A stretch of 37,097 bases of DNA from Acidimicrobiia bacterium. GTDB taxonomy: Bacteria > Actinomycetota > Acidimicrobiia > Acidimicrobiales > SZUA-35. Position 1 is the stretch's first letter. Each line of letters begins with the position of its first letter. Made by a program: the position numbers and the translations under genes. This document shows positions 15,942 to 26,089 of this stretch, piece by piece. The notes below the pieces were generated by a model. The model saw only the letters and a program-made list of their open reading frames with translations. It was not told where the DNA came from and did not search any database. Location of the stretch: positions 1-37,097 of the forward strand of contig JAOTVU010000029.1 of the NCBI GenBank assembly GCA_029863385.1, in the 5' to 3' direction.

Positions 15942-16952
15942 GTGAGCACCTACGAGATACTGAGCCTGATCGATCACCTGCCCGATCCGAGGAGCGGACA
16001 CCTGCCGAGCCAACGCCAGCGGATCCGGTCGGTGATCGAGCAGGCGGTGGCAGCCGAGACACTGGGATTCGCGGGTTTCAACGTCGGCGAGCATCACTTC
16101 GGCCGCTACATCATGCCCGCTCCCGAGCTGCTCCTCAGCTACGTGGCGGCCAAGACCTCGCGGATCCGTCTCGGAACATCGGTGTCGCTCCTCGCCAACC
16201 TGGATCCGGTGCGCTTCGCTGAACAGCTCGCCGTGCTCGACGTGTTGACCGAGGGTCGGATCGAGGTGACCTTTGCCCGGGGTGCGTCGGCGGCCACTGC
16301 CCGAGCGTTCGGCGCCGAGAGTTTCGAGGAGCTTCGACCGAAGTTCGACGAGTCGTTGCGGCTCGTGCTGCGCCTGCTCGAGGAGGACAACGTCACCTGG
16401 ACCGGCGAGCATCGGACACCACTGAACGATGTCCGGCTCGAACCAAGGCCACTCCAGGCCGCCCGGGACATGATCTGGGTCGGTGGAGGGCTGTCGACGA
16501 TCTCGGCTGACCTCGCCGCCGATCTGGGGCTTCGATTCATGCTCCCGAGCTTGTTCCGATGGCCGGAGGACTACTGCGACATCGTCTCCCGCTACCGGGA
16601 CCGAGCCACGGCCAACGGGTTCGGCGACGGCGTCGAGGTCGGCTTCCCCACCTACGTGCACGTCGCCCCGACGACCCAGGTGGCGCGACAGCGCTGGCAG
16701 CCCCACCTGGAGTCCTACCGCGACTTCGCCATGTCGCTGCGAGGCAGCTTCGGGCGGCCGGTCGACTACGAATCCCTGTTGCAGGGCCCGGCCATCGCCG
16801 GCAGCCCGGCGGAAGTGGTCGAACGCATCGCCGCCATCGACGAGACACTCGGCCTCGACCGGCAGCTGTTCCTCCTCGACATCGGCGGACTCCCCGAAAC
16901 CCTGCTGCAGGAGTCGATGGAGCTCCTGGCCGACGGGCTCGGTCTGGCCTGA
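15942..16952 (+). CDS. LLM-class (bacterial luciferase-like) flavin-dependent oxidoreductase
   Basis: A 336-residue TIM-barrel flavoprotein of the luciferase-like monooxygenase class. Recognisable blocks are AETLGFAGFNVGEHHFGRYIMPAPELLLSYVAAKTSRIRLGTSVSLLANLDPVRFAEQLAVLDVLTEGRIEVTFARGA in short overlapping motifs: GEHHF, IRLGTSV, DPVRFAEQLAVLD and GRIEVTFARG. Members use FMNH2 or F420H2 to oxidise diverse substrates; the subclass cannot be told here. The GTG at 15942 is preceded by a purine-rich GAAGAAG. A TAGGAT at 15821-15826 would be a -10 box leaving a leader of about 115 bases. Two perfect hairpins follow the stop. The gene stands alone between the beta-helix gene and lutA. Confidence 0.85.
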   Translation: MSTYEILSLIDHLPDPRSGHLPSQRQRIRSVIEQAVAAETLGFAGFNVGEHHFGRYIMPAPELLLSYVAAKTSRIRLGTSVSLLANLDPVRFAEQLAVLDVLTEGRIEVTFARGASAATARAFGAESFEELRPKFDESLRLVLRLLEEDNVTWTGEHRTPLNDVRLEPRPLQAARDMIWVGGGLSTISADLAADLGLRFMLPSLFRWPEDYCDIVSRYRDRATANGFGDGVEVGFPTYVHVAPTTQVARQRWQPHLESYRDFAMSLRGSFGRPVDYESLLQGPAIAGSPAEVVERIAAIDETLGLDRQLFLLDIGGLPETLLQESMELLADGLGLA

Positions 16953-16957
16953 CGGTC

Positions 16958-16993
16958 CGGGCCGGCGGAACCGGCCCGTGCCGAGAAGGCACG
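16958..16993 (+). terminator. Double hairpin after the luciferase-like gene
   Basis: Two perfect stems directly follow the stop codon. CGGGCCGG (16958-16965) pairs with CCGGCCCG (16971-16978) around CGGAA, and CGTGCC (16977-16982) pairs with GGCACG (16988-16993) around GAGAA. The stems share two bases, so they compete or stack. There is no T-run, which is common for terminators in GC-rich actinobacteria. The position, five bases after the gene and 50 bases before lutA, fits a terminator separating the two units. Confidence 0.6.
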
Positions 16994-17041
16994 CTGACCG
17001 TCTCGACAATAGGCGGGGCGGCCCCACTACAGTGGCCGGTG

Positions 17042-17772
17042 ATGAGGGTCGCGCTGTTCGCCACCTGTCTGGTCGATGCCATGTCCCCCGATGTCGGCAG
17101 GGCCACCGTCGAGGTGCTCGAACGTCTCGGCTGCACCGTCGAGTTCCCGCTCGGACAGACGTGCTGCGGCCAGATGCACACCAACTCCGGCTATCCCGAC
17201 CAGGCCGCCCCGATGGTGGCCGGCTTCCAGGAGGCGTTCGCCGGTTTCGAGTACATCGTGGCGCCAAGCGGATCGTGCGTAGCCTCGGTCAAACACCAGC
17301 ACGAATGGGTGGCCGCCAATCAGCTCACCGATCGTCAGGTGACCGAGGCCCGACGCCTGGCCGACCGCACCTTCGAACTGTCGCAGTTCATCGTCGACGT
17401 GCTGGAGGTGACCGACGTCGGCGCCTATTATCCGCATCGGGTCACCTACCATCCGGCCTGCCATGCCACTCGCATGCTGGGTGTCGGCGATCGTCCGCTC
17501 CGGCTCCTGCAGGCCGTGCGGGGACTCGAGTTGATCGAACTGCCGGAGGCGGCAGGCTGCTGCGGCTTCGGTGGAACGTTCGCCCTCAAGAACTCGGATG
17601 TGTCGAGCGCCATGCTGGCTGACAAGATCCACCATGTCCTGACCACAGGCGCCGAGAGTTGTGTGGCCGTCGACGCATCGTGCCTCCTGCACATCGGGGG
17701 CGGACTGTCCCGCAATCGCACCGGTGTCACCACCGTCCATCTGGCCGAAGTGCTCGCTTCGACGGAGCAATC

Positions 17773-17776
<4 letters not shown>
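17042..17776 (+). CDS. lutA: Lactate utilization protein A (CCG-domain iron-sulfur subunit)
   Basis: A 244-residue protein with two cysteine-rich CCG domains, as in LutA/GlcF/HdrB-type subunits. The first CCG (residues about 41-43, in QTCCGQMHTNSGY) follows a typical MRVALFATCLVDAM start. The second lies at 173-175 in AGCCGFGGTFALKN after YHPACHATRMLG. LutA, LutB and LutC together oxidise L-lactate to pyruvate in Bacillus and relatives. The stop overlaps the lutB ATG by four bases. I chose the ATG at 17042; a GTG one codon earlier is equally possible. TACAGT at 17028-17033 lies eight bases before the ATG, fitting a leaderless or near-leaderless transcript and marking the start of a long operon. 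Confidence 0.93.
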
Positions 17777-19255
<1,479 letters not shown>

Positions 19256-19263
<8 letters not shown>

Positions 19264-19945
19264 CAACCCGCCCGCCACGCCATCGATTGCCGCCATCACC
19301 ACCTCCCGCCAGGCCATTCTCGACCGGGTGCGGAGCGCCACCAGCGGGTACGACCCCGGTCCGATTCCTCGCGACTATCGCCAGGCCGGGGCCAAACCGC
19401 AGCCCGATCTCGACACGCTGCTCGAGGTGTTCATCGATCGTCTGGTCGACTACAGGGCCGACGTCACCCGGTGTACGGCCACCGACGTGAACACCGCCGT
19501 GGCCGACTATCTCTCCACCGAAGGAGCGGTTCGGGTGGTGGTGCCCGACGGATTTCCCGAGGAGTGGGTGCCAGCCCCGGCGGAGGCCGAACCGGGCATG
19601 GTTCGACTCGACGACAGCGATCCGCTTTCCGTCGACGAACTCGACGGCGCCGACGGCGTGGTCACCACCTGCGCCGTGGCGGTGGCCGAAACCGGGACCA
19701 TCGTGCTCGACGGGGGAGAGGGCCAGGGGCGACGAGCCCTCACCCTGCTTCCGGATCTGCACGTCGTGGTCGTGACCACCGAACAGCTCGTGGCCCGCGT
19801 ACCCGATGCGCTCGGCCGGCTGGATCCCCGCCGCCCGCTGACCTGGATCAGCGGACCTTCGGCCACCAGCGACATCGAGCTCAGACGGGTCGAGGGGGTG
19901 CACGGACCCCGCCGGCTCCGGGTCGTGGTGGCCGAGTCGGGCTAG
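19256..19945 (+). CDS. lutC: Lactate utilization protein C (LUD domain)
   Basis: A 229-residue LUD-domain protein completing lutABC. It opens with SRQAILDRVRSA and has the family's VTTCAVAVAETGTIVLDGGEGQGRRALTLLPDLHVVVV core, followed by TWISGPSATSDIELRRVEGVHGPRRLRVVVAES, the typical LutC ending. LutC is the small soluble subunit needed for lactate oxidation. The ATG has AAGGGG seven bases upstream and overlaps lutB by eight bases, so translation is coupled. A TATGCT at 19948-19953, just after its stop, could act as an internal -10 box for the following gene. Confidence 0.93.
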
Positions 19946-20008
19946 CGTATGCTTTCGGATCCGTGACCCATGTGGGTCGACGGGCCGGCGCATGTCAGGG
20001 AGGTCAAC

Positions 20009-21679
20009 ATGGCGCAAGACACCAGCGAGGCCGGATCGGTCGAGCATCGCCACTACGACTTCGTGATCGTCGGCGGTGGGTCGGCCGGCTCGGCCATCGC
20101 CAACCGTCTGAGCGCCGACCCGTCGAACCGGGTCCTGGTCCTCGAGGCCGGTCGCCCGGACTACCGGTGGGACGTGTTCATCCATATGCCCGCCGCGCTC
20201 ACCTACCCGATCGGGAGCCGGTTCTACGACTGGCGCTACGAAACCGAGCCGGAGCCGTTCATGGGTGGGAGACGCGTCTATCACGCCCGCGGCAAAGTGC
20301 TGGGCGGCTCGAGCAGCATCAACGGCATGATCTTCCAGCGGGGCAATCCCATGGACTATCAGAAGTGGGCGGCCATGCCCGGCCTGGAGGAGTGGAGCTA
20401 CGCCCACTGCCTGCCCTATTTCAAACGAATGGAGACCTGCCTCGCGGGGGCCGACGACTGGCGGGGCGGCGACGGCCCGCTGATCCTCGAACGAGGTCCC
20501 GCATCGTCTCCTCTGTTCCAGGCCTGGCTCGACGCCGGACCTCAGGCCGGATTCAGCCGCACCACCGACGTCAACGGCTACCGCCAGGAGGGCTTCGCCG
20601 CGTTCGACAAGAACGTGCACCGGGGTCGGCGGTTGAGCGCAGCCCGGGCCTATCTCCATCCGGTGATGGATCGCCCCAATCTCGACGTCGTCACCCGGGC
20701 CCTGACCACCAGGATCGACTTCGACGGCCACCGGGCGGTCGGCGTCACCTACCGGCATCGTCGTCGCACCCATTCGGTCAAGGCGGCCAACGTGGTGTGC
20801 TGCGGTGGGGCTTTCAACACACCACAACTGCTGCAGCTCTCCGGGGTCGGCGCTCCGGATCATCTCCGCTCGGTTGGCATCGACACCGTGGCTGCGGTAC
20901 CGGGCGTGGGCGAGAACCTCAAGGACCATCTCGAGGTCTACATCCAGTTCGCCTGCACCCAGCCCGTGTCGATGCAGCCCCATCTGGCCAACTGGCGCAA
21001 GCCGTGGATCGGGTTGCAGTGGCTGGCCCGGCGGGGACCAGCGGCCACCAACCACTTCGAGGCCGGCGCCTTCGTCCGCAGCAACCCCAACGAGGCCTAC
21101 CCGAACCTCATGTTCCACTTCCTCCCGATCGCCATCCGCTACGACGGTTCGGCGCCGACCCAAGCTCACGGGTATCAGGTACACGTCGGACCGATGTACT
21201 CCGATTCCCGGGGCACGGTGAAGATCCGGTCCACCGATCCGACCGACAAGCCGGCCATCGTGTTCAACTACCTCTCGACCGAGCAGGACCGTCGGGAATG
21301 GATCGAAGCGGTCCGGGTGACCCGGCACATTCTCAACCAGCCGGCGTTCGAGCCCTACAGCGGCGGGGAGATCTCCCCCGGACCGTCGGTCGGAACCGAC
21401 TCCGAGATCATGGACTGGGTCGCCCGAGACGCCGAGACCGCACTGCATCCCTCCTGCACGGCCCGGATGGGAACCGACGACATGGCCGTGGTCGACCCGG
21501 CCACCATGGCGGTCCACAACACGTCGAACCTGTTCGTCGTGGACGCGTCGGTCATGCCGGAGATCACCAACGGGAACATCTACGCCCCGACGATGATGAT
21601 CGCCGAGAAGGCCTCGGATCTGATCCTTGGCAACACCCCGCTGACGCCCGAGAAGGTCGAGGTGTATCAAGGTGGCTGA
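20009..21679 (+). CDS. betA: GMC oxidoreductase, choline dehydrogenase-like
   Basis: A 556-residue GMC-family flavoenzyme. The FAD motif [16 protein letters not shown] begins at about residue 19. The GMC signatures [10 protein letters not shown] and [18 protein letters not shown] follow, and the catalytic region has HPSCTARMG and [11 protein letters not shown]. Many segments match choline dehydrogenase BetA as I recall it ([38 protein letters not shown]), and the length equals that of the E. coli enzyme. BetA oxidises choline to betaine aldehyde at the membrane, but no betB, betI or choline transporter is nearby, so another primary alcohol is possible. I chose the ATG at 20009 because AGGGAGG lies six bases before it; an in-frame ATG 13 codons upstream lacks such a site. 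The stop overlaps the next gene by eight bases. Confidence 0.85.
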   Translation: MAQDTSEAGSVEHRHYDFVIVGGGSAGSAIANRLSADPSNRVLVLEAGRPDYRWDVFIHMPAALTYPIGSRFYDWRYETEPEPFMGGRRVYHARGKVLGGSSSINGMIFQRGNPMDYQKWAAMPGLEEWSYAHCLPYFKRMETCLAGADDWRGGDGPLILERGPASSPLFQAWLDAGPQAGFSRTTDVNGYRQEGFAAFDKNVHRGRRLSAARAYLHPVMDRPNLDVVTRALTTRIDFDGHRAVGVTYRHRRRTHSVKAANVVCCGGAFNTPQLLQLSGVGAPDHLRSVGIDTVAAVPGVGENLKDHLEVYIQFACTQPVSMQPHLANWRKPWIGLQWLARRGPAATNHFEAGAFVRSNPNEAYPNLMFHFLPIAIRYDGSAPTQAHGYQVHVGPMYSDSRGTVKIRSTDPTDKPAIVFNYLSTEQDRREWIEAVRVTRHILNQPAFEPYSGGEISPGPSVGTDSEIMDWVARDAETALHPSCTARMGTDDMAVVDPATMAVHNTSNLFVVDASVMPEITNGNIYAPTMMIAEKASDLILGNTPLTPEKVEVYQGG

Positions 21680-22403
21680 CGTCGGTGGCGTGATCGTTGT
21701 GGCCGGAGCCAACGGAGGGATCGGTCGGGCCGTCGTCGGGGGGTGCCGGGTCCGATCAGCCACGGTGGTGGCGCTCGTCCATCACTCCTCCCCGGAGCGC
21801 TCGCTCGGAGTTCCGGAGTTCGTCGTCGACATCACCGATCGCACCGCCGTCTCCTCGGTCATCGACCGGGTGGTCGAGGACGTCGGACCGATCACCGGTC
21901 TCGTCAACGCCGCCGCCGTCCAGGATCTCGGCCGGCTCGACGAGCTGACCTCGGGGGAGTGGGACACCATGCTGGCGGTCAACCTCACCGGCGCCCATCA
22001 CCTCACCCAGGAGACGGCGGCGGCCATGACAGCCGTCGACCCTGGCGGCGGGTCGATCGTGCACATCGCCTCGATCGAGGGGCACCGTCCGGCGCCGGCC
22101 CACGGCCATTACGCAACATCGAAGGCGGCGCTGATCTCGTATGTCAAGGCGGCCGCGGCCGAACTCGGGCCGAACGGCGTACGGGTCAACTCGGTCTCAC
22201 CCGGCCTGTGTCATCGGCCCGGCATCGAGGCCGACTGGCCGGAGGGGGTCGAGCGCTGGCTGTCGACCGCCCCGCTGGCCCGTCTGGTTTGGCCCGAAGA
22301 GGTGGCCCGGGCCTGCTGGTTTCTTCTCTCCGACGAATCGACGGCCATCACCGGCACCGACCTCATCGTCGACGCCGGTGTGATGGCAACGGCCGGATGG
22401 TAG
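21672..22403 (+). CDS. Short-chain dehydrogenase/reductase (SDR)
   Basis: A 243-residue classical SDR. The cofactor motif is [14 protein letters not shown], the NAG-equivalent is VNAAAVQD, and the active site has Ser134 and Tyr147-x3-Lys151 (HYATSK) at the standard spacing. The C-terminus ends [13 protein letters not shown], as is normal. The GTG start lies inside the end of betA (eight-base overlap), so it is translationally coupled to that gene. Coupling to an alcohol dehydrogenase and preceding an aldolase suggests it acts on an intermediate of the same pathway, for example a sugar or hydroxy acid. The substrate is unknown. It is a separate gene from the SDR domain fused to the downstream aldolase; the operon thus carries two SDRs. 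Confidence 0.88.
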   Translation: MADVGGVIVVAGANGGIGRAVVGGCRVRSATVVALVHHSSPERSLGVPEFVVDITDRTAVSSVIDRVVEDVGPITGLVNAAAVQDLGRLDELTSGEWDTMLAVNLTGAHHLTQETAAAMTAVDPGGGSIVHIASIEGHRPAPAHGHYATSKAALISYVKAAAAELGPNGVRVNSVSPGLCHRPGIEADWPEGVERWLSTAPLARLVWPEEVARACWFLLSDESTAITGTDLIVDAGVMATAGW

Positions 22404-22440
22404 GCCGACCGACGACACCTGGAACCTCAAAGGAACGTCA

Positions 22441-24450
22441 GTGCTGAAACCCCGAACCCTCACGACCGGCTGGCATGACCTCGACTCGGGTGGCCTCGAT
22501 CTCGCCGACCCGGTTCATGCCTGCTGCCACGGCTCCCGGCTCCTGGGGCGGGAGCCGTCGTTCGTCCTTCACGGCGGAGGCAACACCTCGGTCAAGCATC
22601 GATGGGGCGACATCACCGGCCGCGCCGTCGACGCCCTCTACGTGAAAGGTTCCGGCTGGGATCTCGCCACCATCGAACCGGCGGGCTTCGCCCCACTGCG
22701 GCTCAGCCGGCTCCACGAACTGCTCGACCTCGATCGGCTCTCCGACACCGACATGACCCGCGAGCTCGCAGCCTCCAAGCTCGACCCGGCGGCCCCGCAG
22801 CCGTCGGTGGAGGCGCTCCTGCACGCCTTCCTGCCGTTTCCTGCGGTGCAGCACTCGCACGCCGACGCCATCGTGGCCATGACCAACACCGCCGATGGTG
22901 AGGCCAATTGCCGGGAGATCTACGGCGACGACGTGGTGGTCATTCCCTACGTGATGCCCGGTTTCGACTTGGCCCGCGAAGTGAGGAAGCGTTGGCCCGA
23001 ACAGGCCGATGACAACACCGTCGGCATGGTGCTGCTCAACCACGGCCTGTTCACGTTCGGACCCGACACCGAGGCGGCGTTGGCCCACCACGTCGAACTG
23101 ATCGAGCGGTGTGAAGCATGGTTGCGTGGGCGGCACACGGCGCCGGTTGCGGAACCGCCACCGGCCGTTCTCGCCATCGATCGGCTGGACGTCTGCCGGG
23201 TCCGAGCCGAGGTGTCGGCCGCCGCCGACCGACCGATGATCACCACCGTTCACCAGGGACCCGACGTCGCCGCGTTCGTGGGTCGCGATGACTGGGCCGA
23301 CCTTTCCCAGCGAGGTCCGCTGACCCCCGATCACGTGCTGCGAACAAAGCGGTTGCCGCAGGTCGGGAGGGACGTCTCGGCCTACGTGGCCGACTACAAG
23401 CGTTACTTCGACGACAACCAGCAGCGGGCCCGCGAGGCCGGGCGGGGCGATCTGACCATGCTCGACCCGGCGCCCCGGGTGGTGCTCGACTCCGAGTTCG
23501 GCCTGATCACGATCGGACGCACCCGGGCCGAGTCCGACATCGTCGCCGACATCTACCATCACACGATCGACGTCATCACCACCGTGGAGGACGACCTCGG
23601 CGGTTACGTCGCCCTCGACGCAGCCGACATCTTCGACTGTGAATACTGGGACCTCGAACAGGCGAAACTCCGCAGGCAGGGCGTCCCGCCGCCACTGGCG
23701 GGGCAGGTCGCCGTCGTCACCGGCGCCGCCTCGGGAATCGGTCGGGCCTGCGCCGCCGAGCTGTTGACTCAGGGCGCGGCCGTGGTCGGGCTCGATCTGT
23801 CCGCCACCACCGAAACGGCCTTTGACCGATCCGATTGGCTCGGCCTACAGGTCGACGTGACCGACGAAACCGCCGTCGACGAAGCTCTCAACGAAGCCGT
23901 CGGAGCGTTCGGGGGCGTTGACATCGTGATCGTGTGCGCCGGGGTGTTCGCAGCGTCGCTTCCCATCGGTGAACTCGACGGCGAAACCTGGCGCCGCACC
24001 CAGGCGGTCAACGTCGACTCGGTCCTCACACTGTTCAACCAGGTCCATCCCTTGATGCAACTCTCACCGGTCGACGGGCGCGTGGTGGTCGTCGGCTCGA
24101 AGAACGTGGCTGCGCCCGGACGGGGTGCGGCCGCCTATTCGGCGTCCAAGGCGGCGTTGACCCAACTGGCCAGGGTCGCGGCCCTGGAGTGGGCCGACGA
24201 CGGCATTCGGGTCAACATCGTGCACCCGGATGCCGTGTTCGACACCGGCCTCTGGTCCGATGAACTCGTGGCCAAGCGCGCCGAGACCTACGGGATGACA
24301 CCGGAGGAGTACAAGCGGCGAAACCTGCTCCGAACCGAGGTCACCTCCGCGACGGTGGCCCTGGCCGTCGTCTCCTTGTGCGGTCCGGCCTTCGCGGCCA
24401 CCACCGGTGCGCAGATTCCCATCGACGGCGGTAGCGATCGGGTCGTGTAA
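22441..24450 (+). CDS. Bifunctional class II aldolase / short-chain dehydrogenase (RhaEW-like)
   Basis: A 669-residue fusion. Residues of about 20-410 form a class II aldolase/adducin domain: FVLHGGGNTSVK, LYVKGSGWDL, zinc-binding HSHADA and LLNHGLFTFG. Residues 415-669 form an SDR: VVTGAASGIGRA, VCAGVFAAS, active-site Ser553 and Tyr566-x3-Lys570 (YSASK), ending IPIDGGSDRVV. The layout matches the bifunctional rhamnulose-1-phosphate aldolase/lactaldehyde dehydrogenase (RhaEW) of Gram-positives, which splits a ketose 1-phosphate to dihydroxyacetone phosphate and an aldehyde and then oxidises the aldehyde. AAAGGAA lies before the GTG start. No rhamnose isomerase, kinase or transporter is in the window, while mtnA follows 25 bases downstream. 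The sugar could therefore be a 5-methylthio- or 5-deoxy-ribulose 1-phosphate instead; this is inference from context. Confidence 0.85.
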   Translation: MLKPRTLTTGWHDLDSGGLDLADPVHACCHGSRLLGREPSFVLHGGGNTSVKHRWGDITGRAVDALYVKGSGWDLATIEPAGFAPLRLSRLHELLDLDRLSDTDMTRELAASKLDPAAPQPSVEALLHAFLPFPAVQHSHADAIVAMTNTADGEANCREIYGDDVVVIPYVMPGFDLAREVRKRWPEQADDNTVGMVLLNHGLFTFGPDTEAALAHHVELIERCEAWLRGRHTAPVAEPPPAVLAIDRLDVCRVRAEVSAAADRPMITTVHQGPDVAAFVGRDDWADLSQRGPLTPDHVLRTKRLPQVGRDVSAYVADYKRYFDDNQQRAREAGRGDLTMLDPAPRVVLDSEFGLITIGRTRAESDIVADIYHHTIDVITTVEDDLGGYVALDAADIFDCEYWDLEQAKLRRQGVPPPLAGQVAVVTGAASGIGRACAAELLTQGAAVVGLDLSATTETAFDRSDWLGLQVDVTDETAVDEALNEAVGAFGGVDIVIVCAGVFAASLPIGELDGETWRRTQAVNVDSVLTLFNQVHPLMQLSPVDGRVVVVGSKNVAAPGRGAAAYSASKAALTQLARVAALEWADDGIRVNIVHPDAVFDTGLWSDELVAKRAETYGMTPEEYKRRNLLRTEVTSATVALAVVSLCGPAFAATTGAQIPIDGGSDRVV

Positions 24451-24475
24451 ACCAGCGAGAGAGACGACTGACACC

Positions 24476-25477
24476 ATGCAGACCATTGTCTGGAACGACG
24501 ATGCGGTCGATCTGATCGACCAGACGAAACTGCCGCATGAGCTGACCGTGTTCCGGGCTGCGACCGTGGCCGAACTCATCGACGCCATCAAACGACTGGT
24601 GGTGCGAGGCGCCCCGGCCATCGGCGTGGCCGGCGGCTACGGCGTCGTGTTGGCCATGGGTGAGGCCGACCCCATCACCGATCCCGACGCGTTCGCCCGG
24701 CTCACCGACCGGCTCCGCAACGCCCGTCCGACCGCTGTGAATCTGGCGGTTCGGGTCGACGAGGTCCTGGCGGTGGCCGGCGAGGGACGGGAGGCCGCTC
24801 TGGCGACGGCCCACCGGATCAAGGATGATGAGATCCGCTCGTCGACGGCCATGGGGGAGCGGGGCGCCGACCTCGTCGTCAGTCTCGTCGAGGGCCGAAG
24901 CGTCCGGGCCATGACGATCTGCAACACCGGTGGCCTGGCCACCGTCGATCGGGGAACCGCACTGGCCGTCATCCAGACCCTCCATGAACGCGGCGACCTC
25001 GAGATCGCCTACCCGCTCGAAACCCGACCACTCCTGCAGGGGGCCCGGCTCACGACGTGGGAACTCGGCCGAATGGGCGCACCCTACCGCCTGGTCGTCG
25101 ACTCGGCCGGCCCGGCCCTGATCAGCCGGGGACTGGTCGACGTCGTCGTCGCCGGGGCCGACCGCATCGCGTCAAACGGCGACGTCGCCAACAAGATCGG
25201 AACCTACTCATTGGCGCTGGCCGCCCACCGCTCCGGGGTTCCCTTCCTCATCGTGGCTCCCGAGTCGACGGTCGACGGTACCACCGCGACCGGGGCCGAC
25301 ATCGACATCGAGCTGCGAGCCGAAGCCGAGGTCACCGGTTTCGGCGAGGTCCGATTCGCCCCGGCCGATGCGACGGCCCTGAACCCGGCGTTCGACGTGA
25401 CACCAGCCGAGCTCATCACCGCCATCGTGACCGATCAACGGGTTGTCCGGTGTCAAGACGGCGAGCGGCCCGAATGA
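24476..25477 (+). CDS. mtnA: Methylthioribose-1-phosphate isomerase (MtnA family)
   Basis: A 333-residue MtnA-type isomerase, related to eIF2B alpha. It has VRGAPAIGVAGGYG near residue 45, the catalytic Cys149 in TICNTGGLATVDRGTALAVI, ETRPLLQGARLTTWEL, and the catalytic Asp229 in VVAGADRIASNGDVANKIGTYSLA. MtnA converts 5-methylthioribose 1-phosphate to 5-methylthioribulose 1-phosphate in methionine salvage; close relatives handle 5-deoxyribose 1-phosphate. None of the later canonical salvage enzymes (MtnB dehydratase, MtnC/MtnW/MtnX, MtnD) is near. Instead a class II aldolase-SDR fusion precedes it by 25 bases, which suggests an aldolase-based shunt. The ATG at 24476 is favoured because the protein begins MQTIVWN, normal for the family. 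Its stop overlaps the next ATG by four bases. Confidence 0.9.
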   Translation: MQTIVWNDDAVDLIDQTKLPHELTVFRAATVAELIDAIKRLVVRGAPAIGVAGGYGVVLAMGEADPITDPDAFARLTDRLRNARPTAVNLAVRVDEVLAVAGEGREAALATAHRIKDDEIRSSTAMGERGADLVVSLVEGRSVRAMTICNTGGLATVDRGTALAVIQTLHERGDLEIAYPLETRPLLQGARLTTWELGRMGAPYRLVVDSAGPALISRGLVDVVVAGADRIASNGDVANKIGTYSLALAAHRSGVPFLIVAPESTVDGTTATGADIDIELRAEAEVTGFGEVRFAPADATALNPAFDVTPAELITAIVTDQRVVRCQDGERPE

Positions 25478-25941
25478 GCGATCCCACCGACCGGCTCGAC
25501 GTGGAGTCGATCAAGCGGCTTCTCGACCTCCAGCCGCTGGTCGACGAGGGCGGGTGGTGGAGTCAGGTCTGGTACGACGAACGATCGAGCGCCATCCACT
25601 ACCTTTTGACCCCCGACGACTTCTCGGCCCTGCATCGGCTGCCGGGGCCGGAGGTGTACCACCACTACCTCGGTGCACCGGTCGAGCTGGTCACGCTCGA
25701 CGACGACTCGGGACTTCAGCGACGGATCCTCGGGCCCGACCTCGCCGCCGGGCAGCGTCCCGCGCTCGTCGTTGACGGCGGCCATTGGCAGGGCAGCCGC
25801 ACCACAGGAGCATGGAGTCTCGTCGGCACGACGATGGCCCCCCGTTTCGAGGTCGAGGATTTCGAGCTCGGCGATCGGGCCGCACTGACCGATCGGTTTC
25901 CCGAAGCGGCCGAACTCATCGACAAGCTGACCCGATCATGA
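25474..25941 (+). CDS. DUF985-family cupin protein
   Basis: A 155-residue single-domain cupin resembling the DUF985 family. It has the typical order: LLDLQPLVDEGGWWSQVWYDE, SAIHYLLTPDDFSALHRL, EVYHHYLGAPVELV, LGPDLAAGQRPALVVDGGHWQGS and TTMAPRFEVEDFELGDR. Cupins often bind a metal or a sugar in the barrel, but DUF985 has no agreed reaction. The ATG overlaps the mtnA stop by four bases, so it is co-translated with the isomerase. In this context it might epimerise or bind an aldehyde or sugar intermediate of the pathway; that is a guess from position. It is the last clear gene of the lutABC-to-cupin operon. Confidence 0.85.
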   Translation: MSDPTDRLDVESIKRLLDLQPLVDEGGWWSQVWYDERSSAIHYLLTPDDFSALHRLPGPEVYHHYLGAPVELVTLDDDSGLQRRILGPDLAAGQRPALVVDGGHWQGSRTTGAWSLVGTTMAPRFEVEDFELGDRAALTDRFPEAAELIDKLTRS

Positions 25942-26078
25942 GCCCGCCGGCGCCGATCGGCGTGACGCGAGAGGCCGCACGGCGACAGGAGCGAATCGGT
26001 GAGAAACGAGCGCATGTTGTCGAAGATACGACAGGCTTCTCGGGGTCGGTCCGCCCATACGGCCGCCGGACGGCCTAA
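25938..26078 (+). CDS. Possible small ORF, 46 codons, doubtful
   Basis: An ATG overlapping the cupin stop by four bases opens 46 codons rich in Arg and Glu. Support is only the overlap, a pattern used by many genuine genes here. Its third codon positions are less GC-rich than in neighbouring genes, and no motif is recognisable. It ends 11 bases before the GTG of the thymidylate-synthase-like gene and overlaps the region that should hold that gene's promoter. It is probably leader sequence, not a gene. Confidence 0.15.
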   Translation: MSPPAPIGVTREAARRQERIGEKRAHVVEDTTGFSGSVRPYGRRTA

Positions 26079-26089
26079 TCTTTGCCGCC

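Noticed and set aside
15675..17267. 530-codon minus-strand frame
   Set aside because: It is antisense to the luciferase-like gene and the flanking sequence; no recognisable domain.
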